Part shown: positions 45,849-55,100 of the stretch, one piece after another | Layout: each line of letters starts with the position of its first letter | Position numbering within the stretch: the stretch's first letter is position 1 | NCBI RefSeq assembly: GCF_014207255.1 | Contig: NZ_JACHCZ010000001.1 | Coordinates: 2,409,378-2,473,377, forward strand | DNA length: 64,000 bases | Reading direction: 5' to 3' | Origin: Pseudomonas sp. JAI120 | Lineage (GTDB): Bacteria > Pseudomonadota > Gammaproteobacteria > Pseudomonadales > Pseudomonadaceae | Position numbers and translations under genes: made by a program | Notes under the pieces: generated by a model | What the model saw: the letters and a program-made list of their open reading frames with translations, nothing else | Told to the model about the DNA's origin: nothing | The model's database searches: none

Positions 45849-48374
45849 ATGAGTACCGTGCCCATGTCCAACAACAATAATGAATTAACCCTCAACGCGC
45901 CCCTAAGCGGGCCGTTACTGGCCCTGGGCACCGTGCCTGATGACGTGTTCGCCAGCGGCGCCATGGGCGACGGCATCGCTATCGACCCGCTCAACGATTG
46001 CCTGCATGCGCCGTGTGATGGCGTAATCATCCATGTCGCCCGCACCGGCCACGCCTTGACGATTCGTGCCGACAATGGCGCCGAAGTGTTGCTGCACATC
46101 GGCATCGACACGGTCGAATTGAATGGCGAAGGGTTTGCCCTGCTGGTCAAGGAAGGCGCCCGGGTCCGCAATGGGCAGGCGCTGGTGCGCTTTGACCTGG
46201 ACCGTATCGCCCGCCAGTGCAAAAGCCTGATCAGCCTGATCATCCTCACCAATGGCGAACACTTTGAACTGCGCCCGCTTGCCGCGAAAACCGTCAAGCT
46301 GGGCGAACCGCTGTTGCAGGTCGTGCCGCGCGCAACCGCGCCGCTGCAAACGGCTGTGGATAACGTCGTCGCCGAAGCCAGCGCCAGCGTGCGCGTGACT
46401 CACCGTGGCGGCCTGCACGCACGACCGGCGGCGCTGATCCGCAAGACCGCCCAGGGTTTCAGCAGCCAGGCAAAGGTGCACTTCGGCGCCAAGTCGGCCG
46501 CTTGCGACAGCCTGATCGGCCTGATGGGGCTGGGCATTGGCGAAGGCGACGAGGTGCGCGTGACCTGTCGCGGCAAGGACGCCGAGGCCGCGCTGCAGGC
46601 GCTGGTCGCGGCCTTGTCCGTCGCGGTTAAGCAAGAACACCACGCACCGGTCGTCGCCATGCCACGCCGGGCAACTACTGAGGCAGATGTGTTGCAGGGC
46701 GTGTGTGCGGCGCCGGGCCTGGTCTGCGGGCCGTTGTTCCGGCTGGCGGGTATCGAGTTGCCGTCAGACCCCGGCAATCACGGCACCGACGAACAACTGC
46801 AACGCCTGGACGCGGCCCTGGAGCAGGTGCGCGGTGAGATCCGCAGCACCCTGGACCAGGCTCGCCAACGCAAGGCCGTCGAAGAAGAAGAGATCTTCGC
46901 CGCCCACCTCGCCCTGCTCGAAGACCCGGCCCTACTGGAGGCCGCCACCGACGCCATCGAACACGGCAGCGCCGCCACCCACGCCTGGCGCGATGCGATC
47001 CAGGCGCAGTGCGCGGTATTGCTGGCCCTGGGCAAGCCGCTGTTCGCCGAACGCGCCAACGACCTGCGCGATCTGCAACAACGGGTGCTGCGCGCACTGT
47101 TGGGCGAAGCCTGGCATTTCGAGTTGCCTGCGGGGGCGATTGTCAGTGCCCATGAACTGACCCCTTCGGATTTGCTGCAACTGAGCGCGCAACAGACTGC
47201 CGGGATCTGCATGGCCGAAGGCGGCGCCACCTCCCATGTGGCGATCCTGGCCCGGGGCAAGGGCTTGCCTTGCGTGGTTGCCCTGGGTGCTGAAGTGCTC
47301 GCTGTACCGCAAGGCCAGCGCGTGGTGCTCGACGCAGTCAACGGCCGCTTGGAGCTGGCCCCCAGCGAGGCGCGCCATGCCGAAGTACACCAGATGCGTG
47401 ACGCACAAAAACTGCGCCGCCAGCATCAACAGGCCCAGGCCCAATCGCCGGCCCTGACCCGCGATGGCGTAAGCATCGAAGTGGCCGCCAATGTCGCGTC
47501 GAGTGCCGAGGCGCACATAGCGTTTGAGAACGGCGCCGATGGCGTCGGCCTGCTGCGCACCGAATTCCTCTTCGTCGACCGCCGCACTGCGCCGGATGAG
47601 CAGGAACAATGCGACGCTTATCAAGCCGTGCTGGACGCCATGGGCGACAAGTCGGTGATCATCCGCACCATCGACGTCGGTGGCGACAAGCAGCTCGACT
47701 ACCTGCCGCTTCCCGTCGAGGCTAACCCGGTGCTGGGCCTGCGCGGCATCCGCATGGCCCAGGTGCGTCCCGAACTGCTCGACCAGCAACTGCGGGCGCT
47801 GCTGCAAGTCAGCCCGTTGGAACGCTGCCGCATCCTGCTGCCGATGGTCAGCGAAGTCGACGAACTGCTGCAGATTCGCCAGCGCCTGGATGAGTTGTGT
47901 GCAGAGCTGGAACTGACCCAACGCCCCGAGCTGGGGGTGATGATCGAAGTGCCCGCCGCGGCGCTGATGGCCGAGCAGTTGGCCGAGCACGCGGACTTCC
48001 TGTCCATCGGCACCAACGATCTGTCCCAGTACACCCTGGCCATGGACCGCGACCACGCCGGCCTCGCCGCACGTGTCGATGCGCTGCACCCGGCGCTGTT
48101 GCGGCTGATCGCCCAGACCTGTACCGGCGCGGCGAAACACGGGCGCTGGGTCGGCGTGTGCGGCGCCCTGGCGTCCGATCCGCTGGCCACGCCGGTGCTG
48201 GTCGGCCTGGGGGTCAGCGAACTGTCGGTGAGCCCGCCGCAGATCGCAGAAATCAAGGACCGCGTCCGTCACCTGGACGCGGCGCAATGCCGGCAACTCA
48301 GCCAGGGCCTGCTTGACCTGAGCAGCGCCAAGGCAGTTCGCCAAGCCTGTCAACACCACTGGCCGCTGAGCTGA
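45849..48374 (+). CDS. nagF: PTS EIIA-HPr-EI fusion (NagF)
   Basis: An 841-residue fusion of three phosphotransferase modules. A glucose-type EIIA (~15-165) has its phospho-His in LLHIGIDTV. HPr (~175-260) carries the phospho-His in THRGGLHARPAALI. Enzyme I (~275-840) has GGATSHVAILARGKGLP with the active His and the PEP-binding LLRTEFLFVDR and MIEVPAAALMAEQLAEHADFLSIGTNDLSQYT. It takes phosphate from PEP to NagE. The architecture matches P. aeruginosa NagF (about 842 residues). It starts 14 bases after the SIS gene; an internal ATG at 45864 is possible. Confidence 0.95.
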   Translation: MSTVPMSNNNNELTLNAPLSGPLLALGTVPDDVFASGAMGDGIAIDPLNDCLHAPCDGVIIHVARTGHALTIRADNGAEVLLHIGIDTVELNGEGFALLVKEGARVRNGQALVRFDLDRIARQCKSLISLIILTNGEHFELRPLAAKTVKLGEPLLQVVPRATAPLQTAVDNVVAEASASVRVTHRGGLHARPAALIRKTAQGFSSQAKVHFGAKSAACDSLIGLMGLGIGEGDEVRVTCRGKDAEAALQALVAALSVAVKQEHHAPVVAMPRRATTEADVLQGVCAAPGLVCGPLFRLAGIELPSDPGNHGTDEQLQRLDAALEQVRGEIRSTLDQARQRKAVEEEEIFAAHLALLEDPALLEAATDAIEHGSAATHAWRDAIQAQCAVLLALGKPLFAERANDLRDLQQRVLRALLGEAWHFELPAGAIVSAHELTPSDLLQLSAQQTAGICMAEGGATSHVAILARGKGLPCVVALGAEVLAVPQGQRVVLDAVNGRLELAPSEARHAEVHQMRDAQKLRRQHQQAQAQSPALTRDGVSIEVAANVASSAEAHIAFENGADGVGLLRTEFLFVDRRTAPDEQEQCDAYQAVLDAMGDKSVIIRTIDVGGDKQLDYLPLPVEANPVLGLRGIRMAQVRPELLDQQLRALLQVSPLERCRILLPMVSEVDELLQIRQRLDELCAELELTQRPELGVMIEVPAAALMAEQLAEHADFLSIGTNDLSQYTLAMDRDHAGLAARVDALHPALLRLIAQTCTGAAKHGRWVGVCGALASDPLATPVLVGLGVSELSVSPPQIAEIKDRVRHLDAAQCRQLSQGLLDLSSAKAVRQACQHHWPLS

Positions 48375-48400
48375 CAACAACAAGAAAAAGGAGACCCGCC

Positions 48401-50107
48401 ATGCACCAATTATTCATCGAAGGGCTGCAACGCCTGGGCCGCGCGCTGATGCTGCCCATCGCCATCTTGCCGATTGCCGGCCTGCTGCTGCGATTGGGTG
48501 ACACCGACCTGTTGAACATCGCGGTGATGCACGATGCCGGCCAGGCCATCTTCGCCAACCTGGCACTGATCTTCGCCATCGGCATCGCCGTGGGCTTTGC
48601 CCGCGACAACAACGGTACGGCCGGGCTGGCCGGTGCGATTGGTTACCTGGTGATGGTCTCCACACTCAAGGTGATGGACAGCAGCATCAACATGGGCATG
48701 CTCGCCGGTATCGCCAGCGGCCTGATGGCCGGTGCGCTGTATAACCGCTTCAAGGACATCAAGCTGCCGGAATACCTGGCGTTCTTCGGCGGGCGGCGGT
48801 TTGTGCCGATTGTCACCGGGTTCTCGGCCGTTGCGCTGGGGGTGATCTTTGGCCTGATCTGGCCGCCGATCCAGCACGGCATCAATAGCTTCGGCGTGTT
48901 GCTGATGGAAAGTGGCAGCTTCGGCGCGTTCGTGTTTGGCGTGTTCAACCGCCTGCTGATCGTCACCGGTTTGCACCATATCCTCAACAATATGGCGTGG
49001 TTCGTATTCGGTACCTTCACCGACCCGGTCACCGGCGCCGTCGTCACCGGCGACCTGACCCGCTACTTTGCAGGCGACCCGAAAGGCGGCCAGTTCATGA
49101 CCGGCATGTTCCCGGTGATGCTGTTCGGCCTGCCCGCCGCATGCCTGGCGATGTACCGTAACGCCCTGCCGGAGCGGCGCAAGGTGATGGGCGGGATCTT
49201 CCTGTCGATGGCGCTGACGTCGTTCCTGACCGGGGTGACCGAGCCGATTGAATTCGCGTTCATGTTCCTCGCACCGTTCCTGTACCTGATCCACGCGCTG
49301 CTCACCGGCCTGTCGATGGCGGTGACCAATATGTTGAATATCCACCTGGGCTTTACCTTCTCCGGTGGGTTTATCGACATGGTGCTGGGCTGGGGCAAGT
49401 CCACCAATGGCTGGCTGGTGATCCCGGTGGGCCTGGCGTATGCCGCGATCTACTACAGCGTCTTCAGTTACTGCATCCGCCGTTTCAACCTGAAAACCCC
49501 GGGCCGTGAGGATATCCAGGTGGCGAAGGCCGAAGCGATGAGTGATAACCAGCGCGCCACGGCTTACATCCGGGCCTTGGGCGGTGCGGCCAACTTGCTC
49601 AGTGTGGGCGCCTGCACCACGCGCCTGCGGTTGGACATGGTCGACCGCAACAAAGCCGTGGATGCCGAATTGAAAGCCCTGGGTGCGATGGCCGTGGTGC
49701 GGCCTGGCAATGGGGGGAGTTTGCAGGTGGTGGTCGGACCGCTGGCGGACAGCATTGCCGATGAAATTCGGTTGGCGATGCCATCGTTCGTGGCCTCTGC
49801 ATCCGTAGCGGCGGTGCCTGTGGATAAGCCGACTGCGGTGAATGTGCAGGAGGCCGAACAATGGCTGAGCGCGCTGGGCGGTCGAGGGAATGTGCGCCAG
49901 CTGGAAGCGGTGGCGATGACGCGACTGCGGGTGGAGTTGGGCGATGATTCGGTGGTGTCCGAAGCTCAACTGACGGCGTTGGGTTGCCAGGGTGTGCGCC
50001 AACTGGACAGCGGGGTCTGGCACCTGGTGATGGGTGACAAGGCGTCGGGGTTGGGGGACGCACTGGAGCGCTTGGTCAGTGGCCGTGACGTAGGCGCCAG
50101 GGTATAG
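48401..50107 (+). CDS. nagE: GlcNAc-specific PTS EIICB permease with a second, degenerate EIIB
   Basis: A 568-residue PTS permease that imports and phosphorylates GlcNAc. EIIC spans ~1-370 with ~10 helices (LPIAILPIAGLLLRLGDTDLL, TGLHHILNNMAWF, TGVTEPIEFAFMFLAP). The first EIIB (~385-460) has the phospho-Cys C405 in GACTTRLRLDMVDRN. A second EIIB-like repeat (~480-565) keeps the fold pattern (AMTRLRVELGDDS, ALGCQGVRQLD) but has Ala505 where the Cys should be. GGAGACCCGCC precedes the ATG. It is the last gene of the nag operon; a REP pair follows. Confidence 0.95.
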   Translation: MHQLFIEGLQRLGRALMLPIAILPIAGLLLRLGDTDLLNIAVMHDAGQAIFANLALIFAIGIAVGFARDNNGTAGLAGAIGYLVMVSTLKVMDSSINMGMLAGIASGLMAGALYNRFKDIKLPEYLAFFGGRRFVPIVTGFSAVALGVIFGLIWPPIQHGINSFGVLLMESGSFGAFVFGVFNRLLIVTGLHHILNNMAWFVFGTFTDPVTGAVVTGDLTRYFAGDPKGGQFMTGMFPVMLFGLPAACLAMYRNALPERRKVMGGIFLSMALTSFLTGVTEPIEFAFMFLAPFLYLIHALLTGLSMAVTNMLNIHLGFTFSGGFIDMVLGWGKSTNGWLVIPVGLAYAAIYYSVFSYCIRRFNLKTPGREDIQVAKAEAMSDNQRATAYIRALGGAANLLSVGACTTRLRLDMVDRNKAVDAELKALGAMAVVRPGNGGSLQVVVGPLADSIADEIRLAMPSFVASASVAAVPVDKPTAVNVQEAEQWLSALGGRGNVRQLEAVAMTRLRVELGDDSVVSEAQLTALGCQGVRQLDSGVWHLVMGDKASGLGDALERLVSGRDVGARV

Positions 50108-50130
50108 AGCTGCGGTGACCGTACTGACCA

Positions 50131-50216
50131 ATCGCGGGCAAGCCCACTCCCACATTTTGATCGGTGCCCGACTTGGCAATACGGTCAAATGTGGGAGCGG
50201 GCTTGCTCGCGAATGG
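50131..50216. repeat. REP doublet
   Basis: ATCGCGGGCAAGCCCACTCCCACATTTTG and its mirror AATGTGGGAGCGGGCTTGCTCGCGAAT, of the GCGGGCTTGCTCGCGA subtype, unlike the other doublets of the window. Located between nagE and the convergent DUF6124 gene. Confidence 0.87.
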
Positions 50217-50236
50217 GCCTCATCGGCGCCGAATTA

Positions 50237-50497
50237 CTACTGCGCAGGCACCTCGGATAAATCCAGTACTCGATCCACCATCAACTGGATCCCCTCCACC
50301 ATCCGGTGAATGCCCAGCACCGCATCACGCTGCGAGCCGTCGATGTCAAACGCCAGATGGGCCGCCAGCGCCTGCACGGATGCCAGATCCTGGGATGCGT
50401 TGGCAAGCAAGGTTTCGCTGTTCAGATGGGGAAGTACGGTGAAGAGTTGGTCGGTGGGTTGAGAGGCGGATGGGGGATTTGGACTGTCTTTGATCAT
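50237..50497 (-). CDS. DUF6124-family small protein
   Basis: An 86-residue soluble protein, MIKDSPNPPSASQPTDQLFTVLP..., with a Pro-rich start and a helical C-terminal half (ETLLANASQDLASVQALAAHLAFDIDGSQRDAVLGIHRMVEGIQLMVDRVL). It fits the DUF6124 family, which is abundant in Pseudomonas and has no known role. The ATG at 50497 has CCAGAGGTTCACC upstream. The frame continues to 50659 through the structured leader, but no ribosome-binding site supports a longer start. Confidence 0.72.
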   Translation of the reverse strand: MIKDSPNPPSASQPTDQLFTVLPHLNSETLLANASQDLASVQALAAHLAFDIDGSQRDAVLGIHRMVEGIQLMVDRVLDLSEVPAQ

Positions 50498-50555
50498 GGT
50501 GAACCTCTGGTGTGAAGTAATAGCAGCCAGCATCACTTGCAGTTGATGGGTGGCA

Positions 50556-50627
50556 GCTGTGTGCAGGCCTGCAAGACCGAGAATCACCAGTAAATCTCGG
50601 TAGACCCGAAGGTCTCCCGCACACAGC
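50556..50627 (-). ncRNA. Multi-branched structured leader RNA upstream of DUF6124
   Basis: On the minus strand a perfect 9-bp outer stem (50619-50627 with 50556-50564; GCTGTGTGC / GCACACAGC) encloses two hairpins. One is AGACC-UUCG-GGUCU at 50602-50615, a cUUCGg tetraloop. The other is ACCGAGA ... TCTCGGT at 50576-50601. A TATAAT -10 (minus strand, 50659-50664) would start transcription just upstream; a -35 is not clear. The element ends 58 bases before the DUF6124 ATG. The 362-base gap 50498-50859 is otherwise without a gene. Confidence 0.6.
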
Positions 50628-50708
50628 CACCATATGACGACCATGAAAAAGCGCCGCAATTATAAAGGCGCTTGTGACTAACTGGTGAGGTTTCGGCGGG
50701 CTTGCAGT

Positions 50709-50787
50709 CCCGATCGCTGAATAAGCAGCGACTGGCGAAGGTTAGTGAGGTGAGTTCCGAGGGACAACCTGAACAGATTGTGGGAAA
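50709..50787 (-). repeat. 79-bp direct repeat, copy 1
   Basis: Starts CCCGATCGCTGAATAAGCAG and ends TTGTGGGAAA. It has hairpin 1 TCGCTG-AATAAG-CAGCGA (50714-50731) and hairpin 2 AGGTT / AACCT (50739-50743 with 50766-50770) enclosing GTTC-CGAG-GGAC. By hand count about 66 of 79 positions match copy 2. Strand is assigned from the G-U logic described for copy 2. Confidence 0.8.
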
Positions 50788-50859
50788 TCTCCGAGAGCTG
50801 AAGATATCGCAGACAATAAAAAACCGGCCTGAACCGGGTCCTCTGATCGCGACCAACGC

Positions 50860-51309
50860 TTAGGTAGATGCTGCCGCACGTTGTTGCGCCTCGTAGTGGC
50901 GGGTCTGAAAAGGTATCAATGCCTGAGCCTTCAAACCCAGCCCTTCACTCAACCCCCAAGACACTGCCAACTCATCACGACGACGGCGAAGCGCAACAGT
51001 ACCTTGTGGTTTTACGTCTTGCCTGGAAGCAGAAAACAACTCAAGCGCCTTCAACGCCTCCATTACCCGACTGTCTGTCGCACACGAAAAACGCGTGAAT
51101 CGCTCAAGCAAGTAGCCTGCGCGACGAAGTTCCACCTCACTGGAGTGTTCCTCCAGAAAAGCTCTCACCTCGCCCACAAGGTTCGCTTCCGAGTACCAAA
51201 CCGCTTTCGCTGCACTGACAAGAGCAGTGTCATCAGCCTGATTCAAAGGTTCTTTGACCAGAGTCCCCAAGGCGCAAGAGAGGACTGGACCATCAAAAGG
51301 CTTCGTCAA
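50860..51309 (-). CDS. 149-residue protein of unknown function, partner of the nucleotidyltransferase-like gene
   Basis: Starts MTKPFDGPVLSCALGTLVKEP and overlaps the end of the preceding frame by 17 bases, so it belongs to one transcript with it. The sequence is helical and charged (EANLVGEVRAFLEEHSSEVELRRAGYLLERFTRF, VALRRRRDELAVSWGLSEGLGLK), without signal or membrane segment. I recognise no family. The pairing with a nucleotidyltransferase-like gene recalls two-gene toxin-antitoxin or abortive-infection modules, but neither gene shows a HEPN motif. Downstream, a weak hairpin with a T6 run (50819-50840, minus strand) may terminate it. Confidence 0.6.
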   Translation of the reverse strand: MTKPFDGPVLSCALGTLVKEPLNQADDTALVSAAKAVWYSEANLVGEVRAFLEEHSSEVELRRAGYLLERFTRFSCATDSRVMEALKALELFSASRQDVKPQGTVALRRRRDELAVSWGLSEGLGLKAQALIPFQTRHYEAQQRAAAST

Positions 51310-51930
51310 CTTCAGTGTCCAGATAATCGTGCAAAATATTGGTCAGAATGGATCTAGGTGGCTCTTTGTTACCAACATACATATCAATCGCCTGCAACGC
51401 CAGCCGGCGGAACTCAGTGGTCACAATGAAGCCGGCCCTAAGCAACGCCATGATATCGCCAATGTCCTGATCAGTCGCTCTACCCAGTTTGGAAATTGCA
51501 ATATCGATAGGCGCAGCTATACGCAGATGCAATGCAGACTCATCAGGAAACTCTTCGAGGGGAAGACTGCGTTCCCAGTAATCTTCGTGAAGCGGGCCAA
51601 AACCCGTGTTGTACTGAAGATCGTAATTCAGTTCCATTACACGGCCAGACTGCTGGTCGAAAAACTGCTCTGGAAACTCGGCCAGCAATGTCCGCAGACG
51701 CAGCTTGTCCTGAATATTCGCGCAATAAATCTCTGCATCCACGTCAGTGGAAACACGGTGGTGCGTATATAAATGAACAGCGCAACCACCGAATACAATG
51801 ACTTGACCGCGCCTGACGCGGCGCCCTCAAGCATTAACTCCACCTCGATGGACTTGAACATCGAAACCAATGCTTGCCCCAGTGCAGTACTCGTATTGAG
51901 TCTAGGAACGACGACGTCTGGTAACTCCAT
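51293..51930 (-). pseudogene. Frameshifted DUF6036-like nucleotidyltransferase
   Basis: The start region (ATG 51930) reads MELPDVVVPRLNTSTALGQ and MFKSIEVELMLEG, then runs out of register. From about 51826 downward, the frame one base behind gives QVIVFGGCAVHLYTHHRV followed by STDVDAEIYCANIQDKL: the GG ... D-x-D signature of nucleotidyltransferases. It continues to the stop at 51293. That frame is closed by a TGA just upstream, so the shift must lie in the GAGGGCGCCGCG region at about 51800-51829. A GTG at 51742 could give only a product lacking the GG motif. The family call (DUF6036-like) is by motif. The gene looks inactivated unless the sequence has an error or the ribosome slips. Local G+C is low (27/60 at 51481-51540). 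Confidence 0.72.
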
Positions 51931-51981
51931 TATTGAATCTCAAGCCGGTGCAACGTTACTGAACGGGTCTTGAGTTCAAAC

Positions 51982-52060
51982 CCCGATCACTGAATTGTCA
52001 GCGACCGGCGAAGGTTATTGAGGCGGGTTCCTAGGGACAACCTGAAAGGGTTGTAGGAAA
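51982..52060 (-). repeat. 79-bp direct repeat, copy 2
   Basis: Same orientation and length as copy 1. Hairpin 1 is TCACTG-AATTGT-CAGCGA; on the minus strand the changed pair becomes G-U, so the stem is kept there but not on the plus strand. Hairpin 2 stems are unchanged, with the only difference in its loop (CTAG for CGAG). It lies 52 bases upstream of the nucleotidyltransferase-like gene and 106 bases upstream of the divergent toxin gene. Confidence 0.8.
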
Positions 52061-52166
52061 CATGCAGATTGTCGTCGGGTAGATTCATTCCCACAAATCA
52101 AAAAACTTACTTATCTACCTCTCTGCCAATGGCCCGCCTGCGCATGCTCAAGGTTCTTATCCCCGC

Positions 52167-55100
52167 ATGGAGAGCGTACCTGTGAGCACAACCCCCCAGA
52201 CCTTTGAAGGTATCAAAGGTCACCTCAATCAGATCGGGCACCATCTGCTCCAGATCGAAAAGCCGCTAGTGCCCGAACACACACCGTCTGCCGAACTGGC
52301 CTACCTGGAAAAAACCAACGGCATCCTGACGCGTTACCGCCAGCAGTTCCTGGCCAAGAGCCGCGCCCTCTATCAGGACATCACCCAGAGCGATTTGCTC
52401 GCCCGAGTCGAAGCACTCAAGACCACCTTGAATACGTATCTGCTGGCACTTGATCGCAACGAGCAAATCGATGGCAAGCCCCGCAAATCCTTCATGACCT
52501 TTGAAGCCGGCTACACGGCCCTGGCCAACGAAACGGCGGTCAGTGCCCAGGACCGCCTGCTGCATCCGCAACAACAGGCCATGCTTGAGCGCGTACCGCT
52601 GGGCGCTACGTTGCGCCCTGGTTTGTATGCATTGACCTTTCGTTATCAGGATCAGACGGTCGAACTGGCCGGGGCCTTCGTCCTGACCGAAAAAACCAAC
52701 CCTGTGGTGGCTGACCTGAGCGCTGTGCCGGCGTTAGGTGAAGTGATGCTGTTCACGCCTTCGCGCGGGATCGAGTCCTTCGGCTCGCTGGCGCAACTCA
52801 ATACGCACGTGCTGCAAGGCATGGAGGATGCCGAGCGGCGACGCGACTTCATGGCGCTGTTGCCCGTGCGTTATCGCGATGTGACGCCCGCCGCCATCTG
52901 GCCGCTGGAACTGACGCCCATCCAGGACAAGCCGCTGTTTGAGCACACCTACAACGCCTTGGTCGACAAGCGCACCCAGGACATCGAGCGCGCCTTGAGC
53001 CTGGTGGACAACCCCGCCCACGCGGCGGCTCAGTTGATCGACGCCCTGGACCGTGCCATAGCGCGGGGGTCGCCGGATTTCAGCGCACGCCTGCAATGGC
53101 GCAGCCGACGTCTATTGGAGCGGCACCTGCGCCACAGCGCTCCGGACTGGTATCGCAGCGCCACCGAAGCTCGCCGCGCCGCACTCGCCGCTCACCTGGC
53201 GAGCTATAACGAGGCCCGCCAGCAGCTTCTCGACGTGCTCGGCCCGGTCACCAGCCCTGAAGCCCTGGCCCGTTATCGACTGCTGCAACACCTCAGCGAT
53301 GAATTGGACATCCACGACCTGGCGCCGGAACACCTGGTGATCAACACGCGCCGCTACGTGGACCCCATCGGCGAATACGAACACGACCGCAACCTGGTTG
53401 AGCTGGCCCTGCGCGGGCTGCACGCCGGTGATGACGCGCCGGGTTCGGACTTCCTGACCAAAACCACGCTGACCTACCAGGAGGCACCGCTGCCCGAGGC
53501 CTACCAGGACCTGACTCCCGCCTGGCTGGCGCAGGTACTGACCACCTTGCAGCCGCGTATCGAGTTCGGTGAGTTGCAGCAACAGATGCATGCCAAACCT
53601 GTGGTCAGCCGTGCGATCGAAGCAATGCTCGACCAGCGGATCAACGCACTGGCCTACACCGCGATGCTCCAGGGTCATCTCAGTGAAGAGGACTTTCAGT
53701 TGGTCCAGGACGTACGCCTGGGCACCAACACTCGCCTGAGCGCCGCCACCCTGTCATTGCACGAAGCCCAGTTGCAGGACATATGGGTACTGCGCCAACG
53801 CGACGCCAGCGGCGCGATCATCCGCCTGTTGCTGTGCACGCCCGAAGCGCCACGGGAGCAGCAGTTCCAGGCTTTCGACAGCGAGGTCGCGTGCCAGAAT
53901 CACATCCTCGGCTGGAGCCTGGACAACGGCGAAAAAAAACCGCCGGGCACCCTCACCGATTACCTGATCAAACGGGTCGCCCTGCGTTTTCGCAGGGCCA
54001 TGAAGCGCGTCCTGAGCGGCTTGAGCTTCAAGGTTCAGGACCGCGAGTACACAGCGATCAGCTTTGGCAATGTCGGCAGCCACGCCGACTGCCTCAAGGC
54101 CATGTCCGCCCATGTGCTGGCGACCCGCCTCGACGACTACGCGTTCAGCACCCCGACCTGGTACCGCGCGGCCCACCCCGACACCCGCCGCAAGTTGTTG
54201 AAACTGGCCGAGGACAGCGAAGGTGCGCTGCTCACCTACCAGGACTTTCCGCTGTCTGACGCGCAGTTTCCCAGCTTCGCTGACTACCTGCATGAACAGG
54301 CCAAAAAACGCCTTAACCTGCTGTTGGCACGCCCTCAGAACGATGTCGACCCCGACACCGTCTGGGCCTTCTCACCACCGGCGCTGCTCGGCTCATTAAC
54401 CCCCGCGCCCATGACCTACACCCAGCTGTACCGCGACGGCTACGCCAACGGTGTGGGGTTTATCGACGAGAAGTTCTCGCGCGCCGCCCGGTTCAAAGGC
54501 CCCAAAGGGGTGGACCTGAGTGCGCTGACGGCAGAAAAAGTCGCCCGCTCGATCACCGGCACCTGGGTCGGCCAGCGTTACATCAACGAGGTCAGGCGCC
54601 GCCTGCTCAACGTTGGCAACGCGGACTATGACCTGCGGCGCAATGCGACGCTGAGCATCACCCAGCGCCAGATGCAGAGCGCCGCCCTGGAGTGCCGGCT
54701 TGAAGGCTACATCGCTGGTGTCGACTGGACCTGGTTGGAGCTCGCCATAGCCAGCATGGGTGACACCGCCACCGACACACGCAACACCTACGCCATTCAT
54801 CGCCTGCTCATCGATGGCGAATGGGTGATGGGCAATTTCCTCTTCAGCCACGCCACTTTCCCGACGCTGCTCTACACCCCCAATGCCCCGGACGGCATCA
54901 GCTTTCGCGAGGCCAGGCAGTTCAACTACCTGCTGAAAAAGGTGCCCGGCATGGTCGGCTATTTCACCCTGCGGGTTGGCGCCCACTCCCAGGCCAAAGT
55001 GCGTACCTTTCTCGAAAATGCCAAGGCACAGCTGCCCGAGGACCTGAACAAAACCGACACCAGCCCGGCACGCTACGACACAATCCGTGCACAACCACCG

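Noticed and set aside
50643..50681. A 12-codon plus-strand mini-ORF (MKKRRNYKGACD) opposite the DUF6124 promoter
   Set aside because: No ribosome-binding site precedes it, and the stretch is explained by the minus-strand TATAAT and a GCGCC / GGCGC palindrome.
51982..52060. The 79-bp repeat as an att site for a tyrosine recombinase
   Set aside because: No integrase gene lies in the module, no tRNA gene is involved, and the loop-limited differences fit a folded RNA or DNA element better than an identical crossover core. It cannot be ruled out by eye.
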